18,585 nt of DNA from Hyphomicrobiales bacterium. Lineage in GTDB: Bacteria > Pseudomonadota > Alphaproteobacteria > Rhizobiales > Beijerinckiaceae. Location of the stretch: positions 1 to 18,585 of the forward strand of contig CANCAR010000030.1 in assembly GCA_947374125.1 (NCBI GenBank), in the 5' to 3' direction. This document shows positions 7,499-13,896 of the stretch, one piece after another (the first letter of the stretch is position 1; every line of letters starts with the position of its first letter). The notes under the pieces are model-generated. The model was given only the letters and a program-made list of their open reading frames with translations. It was not told the DNA's origin and searched no databases. The translations under genes were made by a program, and so were the position numbers.

Positions 7499-8619
7499 CG
7501 TTTCACCGCCCGCTTGTGATGCTCGCTGGTGCGCTTTCGGTTTTTGCGGCGGTAAGCCCCATGGATTTGGGCGTCGACGGACTGGCGATGGGCGATTATC
7601 TTTGGACGCGAATGGTGTTCGGCATTCTGGGCGTCACCGCCTTGCGCGACAGCCAAGATACGCCGCAACCGGCGAATGCCGCGTGGAATATACCCTTTGC
7701 GACCCTTTTGGCGGCTTTTGAAATTGTCATGGCCGCGCACCATGAAGGCCCGCGTGGCTGGGGGTTTTTCTGCGGCGTTGGTGCGGTATGGCTCGCCGCT
7801 TGGCGGTCCGTCGATGTCATCATTGCTCGAACACCTTCTCAGGGTAACCGCGCGCGGTTCTTTCGTTTGCTTGTGCCGGTTATTTTTGGGGCAACCCTAT
7901 TGGTGATTTGGGAGACGCTGACGCTGTCGTTAAACGTACCGAAGGTCATTTTACCAACGCCTTCGGCGATTTTTCTTAGACTTGCGACATCGGTTCCAAC
8001 GCTTGCCGCCGATTTTGTTCAAACCGCGCAGGGCATTATCGCGGGCTATCTGATCGGCTGCGGGGCGGGGTTTCTGGTCGCGATCCTGATCGACCGCGTG
8101 CCGTTCTTGCAGCGCGGATTGCTCCCGCTTGGCAATCTCGTGTCGGCGCTACCGATTGTCGGGGTAGCCCCCATTATGGTGATGTGGTTCGGTTTTGATT
8201 GGCAATCCAAAGCTGCCGTTGTGGTGATTATGACGTTTTTCCCCATGCTCGTGAACACGGTGGCGGGGCTCGGCGCTGCTGGCCGCATGGAGCTTGATCT
8301 GATGAAAACTTATGCGGCGAGCTACCCGCAAACGCTGCTGGCGCTCCGTTTACCCGCTGCCTTGCCGTTTATTTTCAACGGGCTCAAAATCAACTCAACG
8401 CTCGCTTTGATTGGCGCGATTGTTGCCGAATTCTTTGGCACGCCGATCGTAGGCATGGGTTTTAGGATCAATACCGAAGTCGGCCGCATGAACATCGATA
8501 TGGTCTGGGCGACCATTGTTGTCGCGGGTGTGGCGGGGTCATTGTTTTATGGTTTGCTCGCGCTCATCGAGCGTCGGGCCACGTTCTGGCATGCTTCCTA
8601 TCGTCAGGGAGTGATGTGA
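7495..8619 (+). CDS. ABC transporter permease 2 with an extra N-terminal membrane domain
   Basis: This 374-residue protein is about 110-120 residues longer than a usual permease of this class. The first ~112 residues form an additional hydrophobic region with about three or four segments (6-22, 38-50, 66-81, 88-110). The transport core starts near 125 (LLVPVIFGATLLVIWETL) and continues to SLFYGLLALIERR. The EAA coupling loop lies at about 269-298 (LMKTYAASYPQTLLALRLPAALP) and closely parallels that of permease 1, indicating an old duplication. ATG 7495 overlaps the permease 1 stop. A 12-bp hairpin starts 9 bases after its stop, separating it from the binding protein gene. The role of the extra domain is unknown. 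Confidence 0.9.
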   Translation: MTFHRPLVMLAGALSVFAAVSPMDLGVDGLAMGDYLWTRMVFGILGVTALRDSQDTPQPANAAWNIPFATLLAAFEIVMAAHHEGPRGWGFFCGVGAVWLAAWRSVDVIIARTPSQGNRARFFRLLVPVIFGATLLVIWETLTLSLNVPKVILPTPSAIFLRLATSVPTLAADFVQTAQGIIAGYLIGCGAGFLVAILIDRVPFLQRGLLPLGNLVSALPIVGVAPIMVMWFGFDWQSKAAVVVIMTFFPMLVNTVAGLGAAGRMELDLMKTYAASYPQTLLALRLPAALPFIFNGLKINSTLALIGAIVAEFFGTPIVGMGFRINTEVGRMNIDMVWATIVVAGVAGSLFYGLLALIERRATFWHASYRQGVM

Positions 8620-8627
8620 AGCCAATT

Positions 8628-8666
8628 CGAAAATTTCTTGTTCTCTGAGCAAAAAAGAAATTTTCG
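8628..8666 (+). other. Intercistronic stem-loop between permease 2 and the binding protein
   Basis: CGAAAATTTCTT (8628-8639) and AAGAAATTTTCG (8655-8666) are perfect 12-base complements around a 15-base loop, starting 9 bases after the permease stop. TTTT follows, but the stem is AT-rich, so it may act as a weak terminator or as an RNA-stabilising or processing element. Such elements commonly set a higher level for a binding-protein gene than for its permeases. Confidence 0.6.
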
Positions 8667-8748
8667 TTTTATCAAGCGCCTGATGCGGTAGCATCCAAGG
8701 CGATTGGGGTAAGAAGGGCGAGAGCCCGTTACAAAGGGGAGAGTGGGA
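8667..8748 (+). other. Structured leader of the binding-protein gene
   Basis: Two more small hairpins lie here: GATGC-GGTA-GCATC (8682-8695) and GGGC-GAGA-GCCC with a GNRA-type loop (8716-8727). The ribosome site GGGGAG (8736-8741) follows 7 bases before ATG 8749. I find no match to a TPP-riboswitch core and no clear promoter. Whether this is a regulatory leader or simple spacer is undecided. Confidence 0.3.
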
Positions 8749-9741
8749 ATGCGGAAGATTGTACTCGGAATGATGGCCTTAGCAGGCCTTGGCGTTGCCT
8801 CGGCGCATGCCGCCGACAAGGTAACGCTGCAACTAAAATGGGTCACGCAAGCGCAGTTTGCGGGCTATTATGTCGCCAAGGATAAAGGCTTCTACAAGGA
8901 CGCTGGCCTTGACGTCTCGATCAAGCCGGGCGGCCCTGACGTGGCTCCGCCACAGGTGCTCGCAGGCGGCGGCGCCGACGTGGTTGTCGACTGGATGCCA
9001 TCGGCTCTCGCGACCCGCGAAAAGGGTGTGCCATTGGTCAATATCGCCCAGCCGTTCAAGCGTTCCGGCATGATGCTGACCTGCCGCGCCGAAACCGGCA
9101 TCAAGGCACCGGCTGATCTGAAGGGACGCACGCTCGGCGTCTGGTTCTACGGCAATGAATATCCGTTCCTCAGCTGGATGTCGAAGCTCGGTCTCAAGAC
9201 CGATGGTTCCGCAGGTGGCGTGAAGGTGCTGAAGCAGGGCTTCAACGTCGATCCATTGCTCCAGAAGCAGGCGGATTGCGTATCGACCATGACCTACAAC
9301 GAATATTGGCAGGTCATTGACGGCGGCATCCCTGCCGACAAGCTGGTCGTGTTCAAATACGAAGATCAGGGCGTCGCCACGATGGAAGACGGCCTCTATG
9401 TGATGGAAGACAAGCTGAAGGATCCGGCTTTCGTCGAGAAGATGGCGAAGTTCGTTTCGGCCTCGATGAAGGGCTGGGAATGGGCGCGCAAGAACCCGAA
9501 GGAAGCTGCCAAGATCGTGCTCGACAATGACGCCTCCGGCGCACAGACGGAAAAGCACCAAATCCGCATGATGGACGAGATCAACAAGCTGACCGAAGGC
9601 TCCAACGGCAAGCTCGACCAGGCTGATTATCAGCGCACGGTCAAGACGCTGATGGGTGGCGGTTCCGATCCGGTCATCACGAAGGAGCCAGCGGGCGCGA
9701 CCTCCGATGTCGTCATCGACAAGGCGCTTGCGATGAAGTGA
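8749..9741 (+). CDS. ABC transporter substrate-binding protein, NMT1/THI5 (SsuA/THI5-like) family
   Basis: ATG 8749 gives 330 residues and has GGGGAG at a good distance; a GTG at 8743 is in frame but overlaps the ribosome site. A Sec signal peptide (MRKIVLGMMALAGLGVASAHA) ends near residue 21. The mature part opens with KVTLQLKWVTQAQFAGYYVA and KGFYKDAGLDVSI, the hallmark of the NMT1/THI5 fold that binds hydroxymethylpyrimidine, formylaminopyrimidine, riboflavin or related ligands. Later segments LGVWFYGNEYPF and CVSTMTYNEYW also fit. In this operon the ligand is plausibly a pyrimidine base or derivative, but ThiY- or RibY-like specificity cannot be excluded. Codons are strongly C/G-ending (AAG, GAC, CTG), unlike the permeases, suggesting high expression. 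A strong terminator follows. Confidence 0.9.
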   Translation: MRKIVLGMMALAGLGVASAHAADKVTLQLKWVTQAQFAGYYVAKDKGFYKDAGLDVSIKPGGPDVAPPQVLAGGGADVVVDWMPSALATREKGVPLVNIAQPFKRSGMMLTCRAETGIKAPADLKGRTLGVWFYGNEYPFLSWMSKLGLKTDGSAGGVKVLKQGFNVDPLLQKQADCVSTMTYNEYWQVIDGGIPADKLVVFKYEDQGVATMEDGLYVMEDKLKDPAFVEKMAKFVSASMKGWEWARKNPKEAAKIVLDNDASGAQTEKHQIRMMDEINKLTEGSNGKLDQADYQRTVKTLMGGGSDPVITKEPAGATSDVVIDKALAMK

Positions 9742-9761
9742 TTGCTTAACGGTGTTTGCAA

Positions 9762-9789
9762 TGAGGTGAGAGTTTATTCCCTCACCTCA
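9762..9789 (+). repeat. Perfect 9-bp inverted repeat after the binding-protein gene
   Basis: TGAGGTGAG (9762-9770) pairs with CTCACCTCA (9781-9789) around a 10-base loop. No T-run follows. It is the first of three hairpins between convergent genes and probably protects the transcript 3' end ahead of the true terminator. Confidence 0.5.
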
Positions 9790-9812
9790 ACGCATCAGCG
9801 TTTCAAACGATC

Positions 9813-9846
9813 AAAGCCGCGAGGGGGAACCTTCGCGGCTTTTTTG
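9813..9846 (+). terminator. Rho-independent terminator of the pyrimidine/ABC operon
   Basis: AAAGCCGCGA (9813-9822) pairs perfectly with TCGCGGCTTT (9833-9842), with a GC-rich stem continuing into a T-run (TTTTTT, 9840-9845). It lies about 70 bases after the binding-protein stop, making this the end of the operon. Confidence 0.9.
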
Positions 9847-9861
9847 TTTCAGGGGGGATTA

Positions 9862-9880
9862 CACCGTTTAAAGAACGGTG
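9862..9880. repeat. Hairpin downstream of the AT-rich minus-strand genes
   Basis: CACCGTT and AACGGTG form a 7-bp stem with a 5-base loop, 21 bases past the stop of the minus-strand gene at 9901. There is no good T-run on the minus strand, so it is at best a weak terminator for that operon. Confidence 0.35.
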
Positions 9881-9900
9881 ATAAAGTTATTGAGTATTAT

Positions 9901-10503
9901 TCACTCGTTCTTTTCGTCGCAGTATTTTATATTGTTATCCTTATCCAAGCAAAGTTGAACTTCGCCTTGATTAAGGCTTTTATTTATTTCATCTGCGCAT
10001 TTTTTATCAGGATCGTTAGACGCTATTTCAACGGAGAACGAATATAAAGTAGCGCTAAAAATTCCTGATTTAGAAAACAATGTAATTGATGATTCGTCAG
10101 CGAATTCCCAAACTAAAAATAACTCGTCAATCGATCCACGAGTATTTTCCCCGTATTTTTTTGAAAGATCACGTTTAATATTTTCAAGTCGGTTAATAGC
10201 GTCTGACTTTTTTAAACCAGTTTCAGCTGCTTCAATCATACAAACACCTGATGATTTAAAAGCAAACGCACGATATTGAGAAAAATAAGAACTGGGTGAA
10301 GGCGGAATTATATTATATTCGCCAATTTTAATATTCGAAATCGTCCATTTGGGATCAATTTCTTGTCCTATTTTTATTCCGAATGCTTCATTCACTGAAA
10401 TGGAATTATCAAATTTTTTTTCTTTCGTGACCGCCATTCCGATCACGATGGAAATTAGGAGTATTGATGTTAGGACGATGATAAATTTATAGCTCTTTTT
10501 CAA
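9901..10503 (-). CDS. Membrane-anchored protein of unknown function in an AT-rich patch
   Basis: TTG 10503 is the likely start because it overlaps the stop of the upstream 56-codon gene (TTGA), giving 200 residues; upstream codons in this frame lie inside that gene. The N-terminus reads LKKSYKFIIVLTSILLISIVIG, a charged start plus one hydrophobic helix, so the rest is probably periplasmic. That part is polar with no cysteine-rich or catalytic motif I recognise. It includes a segment with charged helices (DAINRLENIKRDLSKKYG), followed by ELFLVWEFADESSITLF, a layout seen in small beta-rich exported proteins. I do not recognise the family. Base composition is far more AT-rich than the flanking operons, suggesting recent transfer. 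Confidence 0.6.
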   Translation of the reverse strand: MKKSYKFIIVLTSILLISIVIGMAVTKEKKFDNSISVNEAFGIKIGQEIDPKWTISNIKIGEYNIIPPSPSSYFSQYRAFAFKSSGVCMIEAAETGLKKSDAINRLENIKRDLSKKYGENTRGSIDELFLVWEFADESSITLFSKSGIFSATLYSFSVEIASNDPDKKCADEINKSLNQGEVQLCLDKDNNIKYCDEKNE

Positions 10504-10670
10504 TGCCAAAATCCAAACCAAATTCCAATGCCATGTATAACAGCTACGGGAAAGAAAATTGCTCCCGCAACAAGGAAACCCCACATCTTCTCATTAAAGC
10601 AAGTGTATAAATGTTGGAACCATGCTGCGATAGAAACGAGCAATACAGATAAGCCTATTAAATTATTCAT
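10500..10670 (-). CDS. Small 56-residue membrane protein
   Basis: ATG 10670 is preceded by GGGGGA (10677-10682) at about 6 bases, an excellent ribosome site for this strand. The product begins MNNLIGLSVLLVSIAAWFQH and has two hydrophobic helices (about 4-18 and 29-52) joined by a short loop, HLYTCFNEKMWG. The second helix is AGAIFFPVAVIHGIGIWFGF. I recall similar short AGA.FFP...IHGIGIWFG proteins among unnamed small proteins of Proteobacteria and mobile elements; function is unknown. Its TGA overlaps the TTG start of the next gene, so the two form a coupled operon. No cleaved signal is evident, so it is probably an inner-membrane hairpin protein. Confidence 0.7.
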   Translation of the reverse strand: MNNLIGLSVLLVSIAAWFQHLYTCFNEKMWGFLVAGAIFFPVAVIHGIGIWFGFWH

Positions 10671-10753
10671 TATTATTCCCCCGATAGTTGACAGACGTAA
10701 TTGTCGTCACGGGTTCACATTATCAATTTATCTTTTTATTTGTCTATATACGA

Positions 10754-10783
10754 ATACTAGATGAATTAACCTTCTTCAATCAA
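10754..10783 (-). promoter_or_regulatory. Possible promoter of the small membrane protein operon
   Basis: On the minus strand TTGATT (10783-10778) and TAGTAT (10759-10754) are separated by 18 bases, in the AT-rich stretch 84 bases upstream of ATG 10670. AT-rich DNA yields such matches by chance, so this is tentative. Confidence 0.25.
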
Positions 10784-10825
10784 AAGTTGCACTCAATTTT
10801 TAGTGGGTTCTCTGCAAGTTTAGAA

Positions 10826-11314
10826 TCAAATCCCCTTCATCACCACCGCCCCCGCCCACATCCCCAAGCCGAACCATGTATGCGCGACGAGATTGAGCGC
10901 GCGGATTTTCCAGGGGTTCGGGCGTTTCGAGGCGGCCCAGCCTGCGCCCATGCCGGGTTGGAGCAGGAACCAGCCTGCGCCGACTGTGATCCATGCCAGC
11001 ACAAGCGCGGGCAGAAGGGTTGGGTTGGCCGACCATTCCGGCCCGGCGATGAGGACGAGCGCGCCGCCATAGACGATGCCGGTGCCATAATGCGCGGCCC
11101 AGCCCGCCTCCTCCTCAAACCACCAGCCTTTTTCAAGGGCGATGTCTTTGTGAAACACAAAGCCGCGCGGCACCCATAAGAACCAGCGGCCAACAAGGCC
11201 CCAATTCGGCTTGGGTTGTCCGAAAAAGCGGTGAAGCACAAAAGCCCACACATCCATAGCGGCTGTTCCACAGACACCGATAAAGAGCGAGCGGAAGATA
11301 AATTCGTTGGTCAT
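10826..11314 (-). CDS. DUF2938 family membrane protein
   Basis: ATG 11314 gives 162 residues with a plausible GGA ribosome site; the frame extends upstream into tspO but without support. There are about four membrane segments. Family-type motifs are GTAAMDVWAF (16-25), NWGLVGRWFLW (38-48), GWAAHYGTGIVYGG (71-84) and PGMGAGWAASKRPNPWKIR (120-138), then LNLVAHTWFGLGMW. DUF2938 has no established function. It lies 20 bases downstream of tspO on the same strand, so the two are probably co-transcribed. Its stop borders the AT-rich patch. Confidence 0.8.
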   Translation of the reverse strand: MTNEFIFRSLFIGVCGTAAMDVWAFVLHRFFGQPKPNWGLVGRWFLWVPRGFVFHKDIALEKGWWFEEEAGWAAHYGTGIVYGGALVLIAGPEWSANPTLLPALVLAWITVGAGWFLLQPGMGAGWAASKRPNPWKIRALNLVAHTWFGLGMWAGAVVMKGI

Positions 11315-11334
11315 GATGGGTTCCGATGGCGCTT

Positions 11335-11862
11335 TTAGCGGGGCAGATTTAAAGCAAAAACGGCGATGTTGAGGAGCGAGGCAAACGAGACCCAAGCGGC
11401 ATAAGGGAGCTGCGAAAGGCCCGCATTGCGGTCAATTTTGTAAAACAATCCCACCGTCGCATAAACCGAGAGATCCAGCGCCAGCACAACCGGCACCGCA
11501 AAACCCGGCTGATGCATCCCGAAAAACACCACAGGCCAAAGCGCGTTGAAAAAGAGCTGAACGCCAAAAACGCCGATCACGGGGAAAAACAACGACGTAC
11601 CCCGCACTTTGCCAATCACCCGCCAGCACGCCCAGATCATGGTGAGATAAAGCAGCGTCCAAACCGGGCCAAAAAGCCAGTTGGGCGGGTTAAAGAACGG
11701 CTTTTCCAGCCCTTCATACCACGTCGCAATATTCGGAAGGGTGGATCGGCTGCCAATATAGCCTGCCGCAAAAACGAAGGCGGCGATGACGATCAAATCC
11801 ACACTTCGCGCGCGCGACGGCAAGTTGCCTGACTTCAAACTGCGCTCTTCGTCCCGTTCCAT
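11335..11862 (-). CDS. tspO: TspO/MBR family tryptophan-rich sensory protein
   Basis: ATG 11862 gives 175 residues and has AGGGGA 7 bases upstream; a longer frame runs to 11982 without a ribosome site. After a charged ~20-residue tail there are five membrane helices, as in TspO. Conserved elements are WYEGLEKPFFNPPNWLFGPVWT (48-69), QLFFNALWPVVFFG (102-115) and LPYAAWVSFASLLN (152-165). TspO proteins bind porphyrins and other hydrophobic ligands in the membrane and influence tetrapyrrole handling and stress responses. The likely partner is the DUF2938 protein just downstream. An exact 7-base inverted repeat lies 25-47 bases upstream of the start and could be an operator. Confidence 0.88.
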   Translation of the reverse strand: MERDEERSLKSGNLPSRARSVDLIVIAAFVFAAGYIGSRSTLPNIATWYEGLEKPFFNPPNWLFGPVWTLLYLTMIWACWRVIGKVRGTSLFFPVIGVFGVQLFFNALWPVVFFGMHQPGFAVPVVLALDLSVYATVGLFYKIDRNAGLSQLPYAAWVSFASLLNIAVFALNLPR

Positions 11863-11886
11863 ATGGATTTCCCCTATTTTTTTACT

Positions 11887-11909
11887 TATGTTTTTCTGAA
11901 TGAAACATA
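11887..11909. promoter_or_regulatory. Candidate operator upstream of tspO
   Basis: TATGTTT (11887-11893) and AAACATA (11903-11909) are exact inverted copies separated by 9 bases. The site lies in the tspO leader/promoter region, which is shared with the divergent lysine-rich gene. The TGT...ACA core is one base too widely spaced for the PpsR/CrtJ pattern, so the regulator is unknown. Confidence 0.35.
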
Positions 11910-12011
11910 GCGTTACAGCGGTTTTCAGCTTCAACTTGACCAAAACAGGCTGCTTTTTAGCCCGATTATTGGCGCGACACATTAACGCCCTCGTGGCATC
12001 AGTGAGTCGTT

Positions 12012-12037
12012 GATCAGACGAATCAAATTCTCTGATC
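12012..12037. repeat. Inverted repeat upstream of the lysine-rich gene
   Basis: GATCAGA (12012-12018) and TCTGATC (12031-12037) are exact inverted copies around 12 bases. They lie 39-64 bases before ATG 12076, so the repeat may be an operator or a leader hairpin. Nothing else supports a specific role. Confidence 0.3.
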
Positions 12038-12075
12038 GTTGCACTTGCGTCAATCGTTCTCTGAAAGGCTTTGTA

Positions 12076-12300
12076 ATGCGTCTCCTTCCTGCCTTCTTGC
12101 TTGTATCTGCCCTCTCCCTCCTTGCAGCGTCTTCCGGCTTCGCGGCCCCATCGAGCGCCCCGGCACTCATGGTCAATTCAGCGTCCACCCAGACGCTCGA
12201 AACCACCAAGGCCACCAAGTCGTTCATGGTTGCGCAAACGGAAGTGAAGAAAAAAGCCAAAAAGCCAAAAGCGAAAAAGAAGCCGAAGAAGAAGGCCTGA
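12076..12300 (+). CDS. Small secreted lysine-rich protein
   Basis: This 74-residue protein starts at ATG 12076, with AAAGG about 8 bases upstream. Residues 1-23 form a clear Sec signal peptide (MRLLPAFLLVSALSLLAASSGFA). The mature part is short and low-complexity, with a Ser/Ala/Thr stretch followed by a tail of residues 58-74 made almost entirely of Lys with Pro and Ala (KKKAKKPKAKKKP). The net charge is strongly positive. Similar short exported basic-tail proteins occur in Rhizobiales; a role in binding envelope anions or nucleic acid would be speculation. A strong terminator lies about 40 bases downstream. Confidence 0.7.
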   Translation: MRLLPAFLLVSALSLLAASSGFAAPSSAPALMVNSASTQTLETTKATKSFMVAQTEVKKKAKKPKAKKKPKKKA

Positions 12301-12341
12301 GCCCTTTTTCTTGCTCACCCGCTATGATCAACCGCATTTAT

Positions 12342-12378
12342 AAACCAAGGCCCGGATTAAACTGGGCCTTGGTTTTTT
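12342..12378 (+). terminator. Rho-independent terminator between convergent genes
   Basis: AAACCAAGGCCC (12342-12353) pairs with GGGCCTTGGTTT (12364-12375) in a perfect 12-bp stem with a 10-base loop, and a T-run ends at 12378. It terminates the lysine-rich gene. Read on the other strand the stem is followed by TTTATAAAT, so it may also serve the hydantoinase operon, whose stop is 14 bases away. Confidence 0.9.
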
Positions 12379-12391
12379 GGATCAAGCCTTA

Positions 12392-13819
12392 TCAGCCCGC
12401 ATGTTTCGGCACCGCATAAGGCGACAGCTCACGCTGCAAAAACGCGCCGTCGGTCTTCTGGCCTGTGATTTTGCCCTCTTCCGCAACCACCTTGCCGCGT
12501 AACAGGGTCATAACCGGCCAGCCCGTTACCTTTAGGCCTTCATAGGGTGTATAATCGGCCCCGTGATGCATCAGCTCCTGCCGGATCGTTTCTTTCCGGT
12601 TCGGATCCCACAACACGATATCCGCATCAAAGCCCGGCGCTATTGAGCCCTTTTTCGGATACAGCCCATAGATTTTGGCGTGGTTGGTGGACGTTAGCGC
12701 CACAAACTCGTTGACCGTGATCCGGCCTTCCCCGACACCCTTGGAATAGAGAATCTGCATCCGGGTCTCGACGCCCGGTATACCGTTAGGCACCCATTTG
12801 AACGAGGTGCGGGCTTTCGGATTGAGCTTGCCTTGGGAGCCTTCATAGTAAAACGGGCAGTGATCAGATGAGAAAGTCTGGAAGACGCCGGAGCGTATGC
12901 CCTCCCAAATCGCCTCCCAATTCGCCTCATCGCGCGGCGGGGGCGAGCAAACATATTTGCCGCCGCTTTCATCCATGTTGAGACCCTTCATATCCTCAGC
13001 GGTGAGCGCGATATATTGCGGGCAGGTTTCGCCATAGATTTTGAGCCCCTTTTGCTGCGCCCAGCGGATTTGCTCCATCGGCTCACGGCCTGACACATGC
13101 ACCACCATGATCGGCACATCGGTGAGTTCCGCATGGCTAATGGCGCGGTGGGTTGCCTCGCGCTCAACGGAGGAAGGGCGGGATACGGCGTGATAATAGG
13201 GCGCGGTTTTACCCGCGCGTTCGAGCTTTTCGGTCATAAAGCGGATCGCGTCATAGCCCTCGCAATGCACCATCACCAAGGCACCGCAGCCGCGCGCGCA
13301 ATCAAATACTTCCAGCAATTGCCGGTCGTTCAACACCAAATCATCATAGGTCATAAAAACCTTGAACGAGGTGTAGCCATCTTGAACGAGTGCCGGCAGT
13401 TCCTGCTCCAACACGCTCGGCGTCGGGTCCGATATGATCAAATGAAACCCGTAATCGCAATATGATTGGCCATCGGCCTCTTTGTGGTAATCGGTTACAC
13501 TCGCGCGCAACGAAGCACCTCGCGGCTGAAGCGCAAAGGGGATCACGGTGGTATTGCCACCGGCAATCGCTGAGCGGGTTCCGCTTTCAAACCCATCGGC
13601 CATCGCAGGGCCGCCAAAGGCGGGCTGGGCGAGGTGGACATGGCTATCAATGCCGCCCGGCATGACCAATAGACCCGATGCATCAATGATTTTTTTGCCG
13701 CCTTCGATCTTCTCGGCAACCGTAACAATCTTGCCGTTTCGGATTCCAACATCGGCCCTGACCGTATCGGCCGCCGTCACCACGGTGCCACCCCGGATCA
13801 CACAATCATACTCGCTCAT
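12392..13819 (-). CDS. Second dihydropyrimidinase/hydantoinase paralogue
   Basis: ATG 13819 gives 475 residues; an extension to 13933 runs into the upstream gene and lacks support. The binuclear metal site is complete: His60/His62 (SHVHLAQP), Lys153 (TSFKVFMTYDD), His185 (MVHCEG), His241 (VVHVSG) and Asp319 (SSDHCPF), with Tyr158 in the catalytic position. It differs from the first enzyme in substrate-loop residues (LAQPAFGGPAMADGFESG, PNGIPGVETRMQ). It may therefore act on a different cyclic ureide or imide, such as a 5-substituted hydantoin. It is co-transcribed after an AllA-like gene (46-base gap) rather than with the uracil pathway, and no RutR-type palindrome is visible near it. The family is certain, the substrate is not. 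Confidence 0.88.
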   Translation of the reverse strand: MSEYDCVIRGGTVVTAADTVRADVGIRNGKIVTVAEKIEGGKKIIDASGLLVMPGGIDSHVHLAQPAFGGPAMADGFESGTRSAIAGGNTTVIPFALQPRGASLRASVTDYHKEADGQSYCDYGFHLIISDPTPSVLEQELPALVQDGYTSFKVFMTYDDLVLNDRQLLEVFDCARGCGALVMVHCEGYDAIRFMTEKLERAGKTAPYYHAVSRPSSVEREATHRAISHAELTDVPIMVVHVSGREPMEQIRWAQQKGLKIYGETCPQYIALTAEDMKGLNMDESGGKYVCSPPPRDEANWEAIWEGIRSGVFQTFSSDHCPFYYEGSQGKLNPKARTSFKWVPNGIPGVETRMQILYSKGVGEGRITVNEFVALTSTNHAKIYGLYPKKGSIAPGFDADIVLWDPNRKETIRQELMHHGADYTPYEGLKVTGWPVMTLLRGKVVAEEGKITGQKTDGAFLQRELSPYAVPKHAG

Positions 13820-13858
13820 GCTCTTTAATCCTTTCAAAACCCCGTCATTCGCCGCCAA

Positions 13859-13896
13859 GAACCACCTAGAAGAGAACCACTTGGAAGGGAACGACC
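13859..13896. repeat. 15-bp imperfect tandem repeat at the allA 3' end
   Basis: GAACCACCTAGAAGA, GAACCACTTGGAAGG and the partial GAACGACC follow one another with a 15-base period. The array covers the last codons and stop of the AllA-like gene and the gap before the hydantoinase, so slippage would alter the protein's C-terminus. Confidence 0.45.

Noticed and set aside
8667..8748. TPP riboswitch upstream of the NMT1/THI5-type binding protein
   Set aside because: I looked for the CTGAGA and ACCTGAT...GCCAGCG core elements and found neither in order.
8833..9561. 242-codon open frame on the minus strand
   Set aside because: It lies wholly antisense to the binding-protein gene, which has a signal peptide, family motifs and ribosome site; the open antisense frame follows from its C/G-ending codons.
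9742..10047. 101-codon open frame after the binding-protein stop
   Set aside because: It runs through the operon terminator and overlaps the AT-rich minus-strand gene; no ribosome site.
10688..11179. 163-codon plus-strand frame
   Set aside because: It is mostly antisense to the DUF2938 gene and has no plausible start context.
11887..11909. PpsR/CrtJ site upstream of tspO
   Set aside because: The TGT...ACA spacing is 13, not 12, and no photosynthesis genes are in the window.
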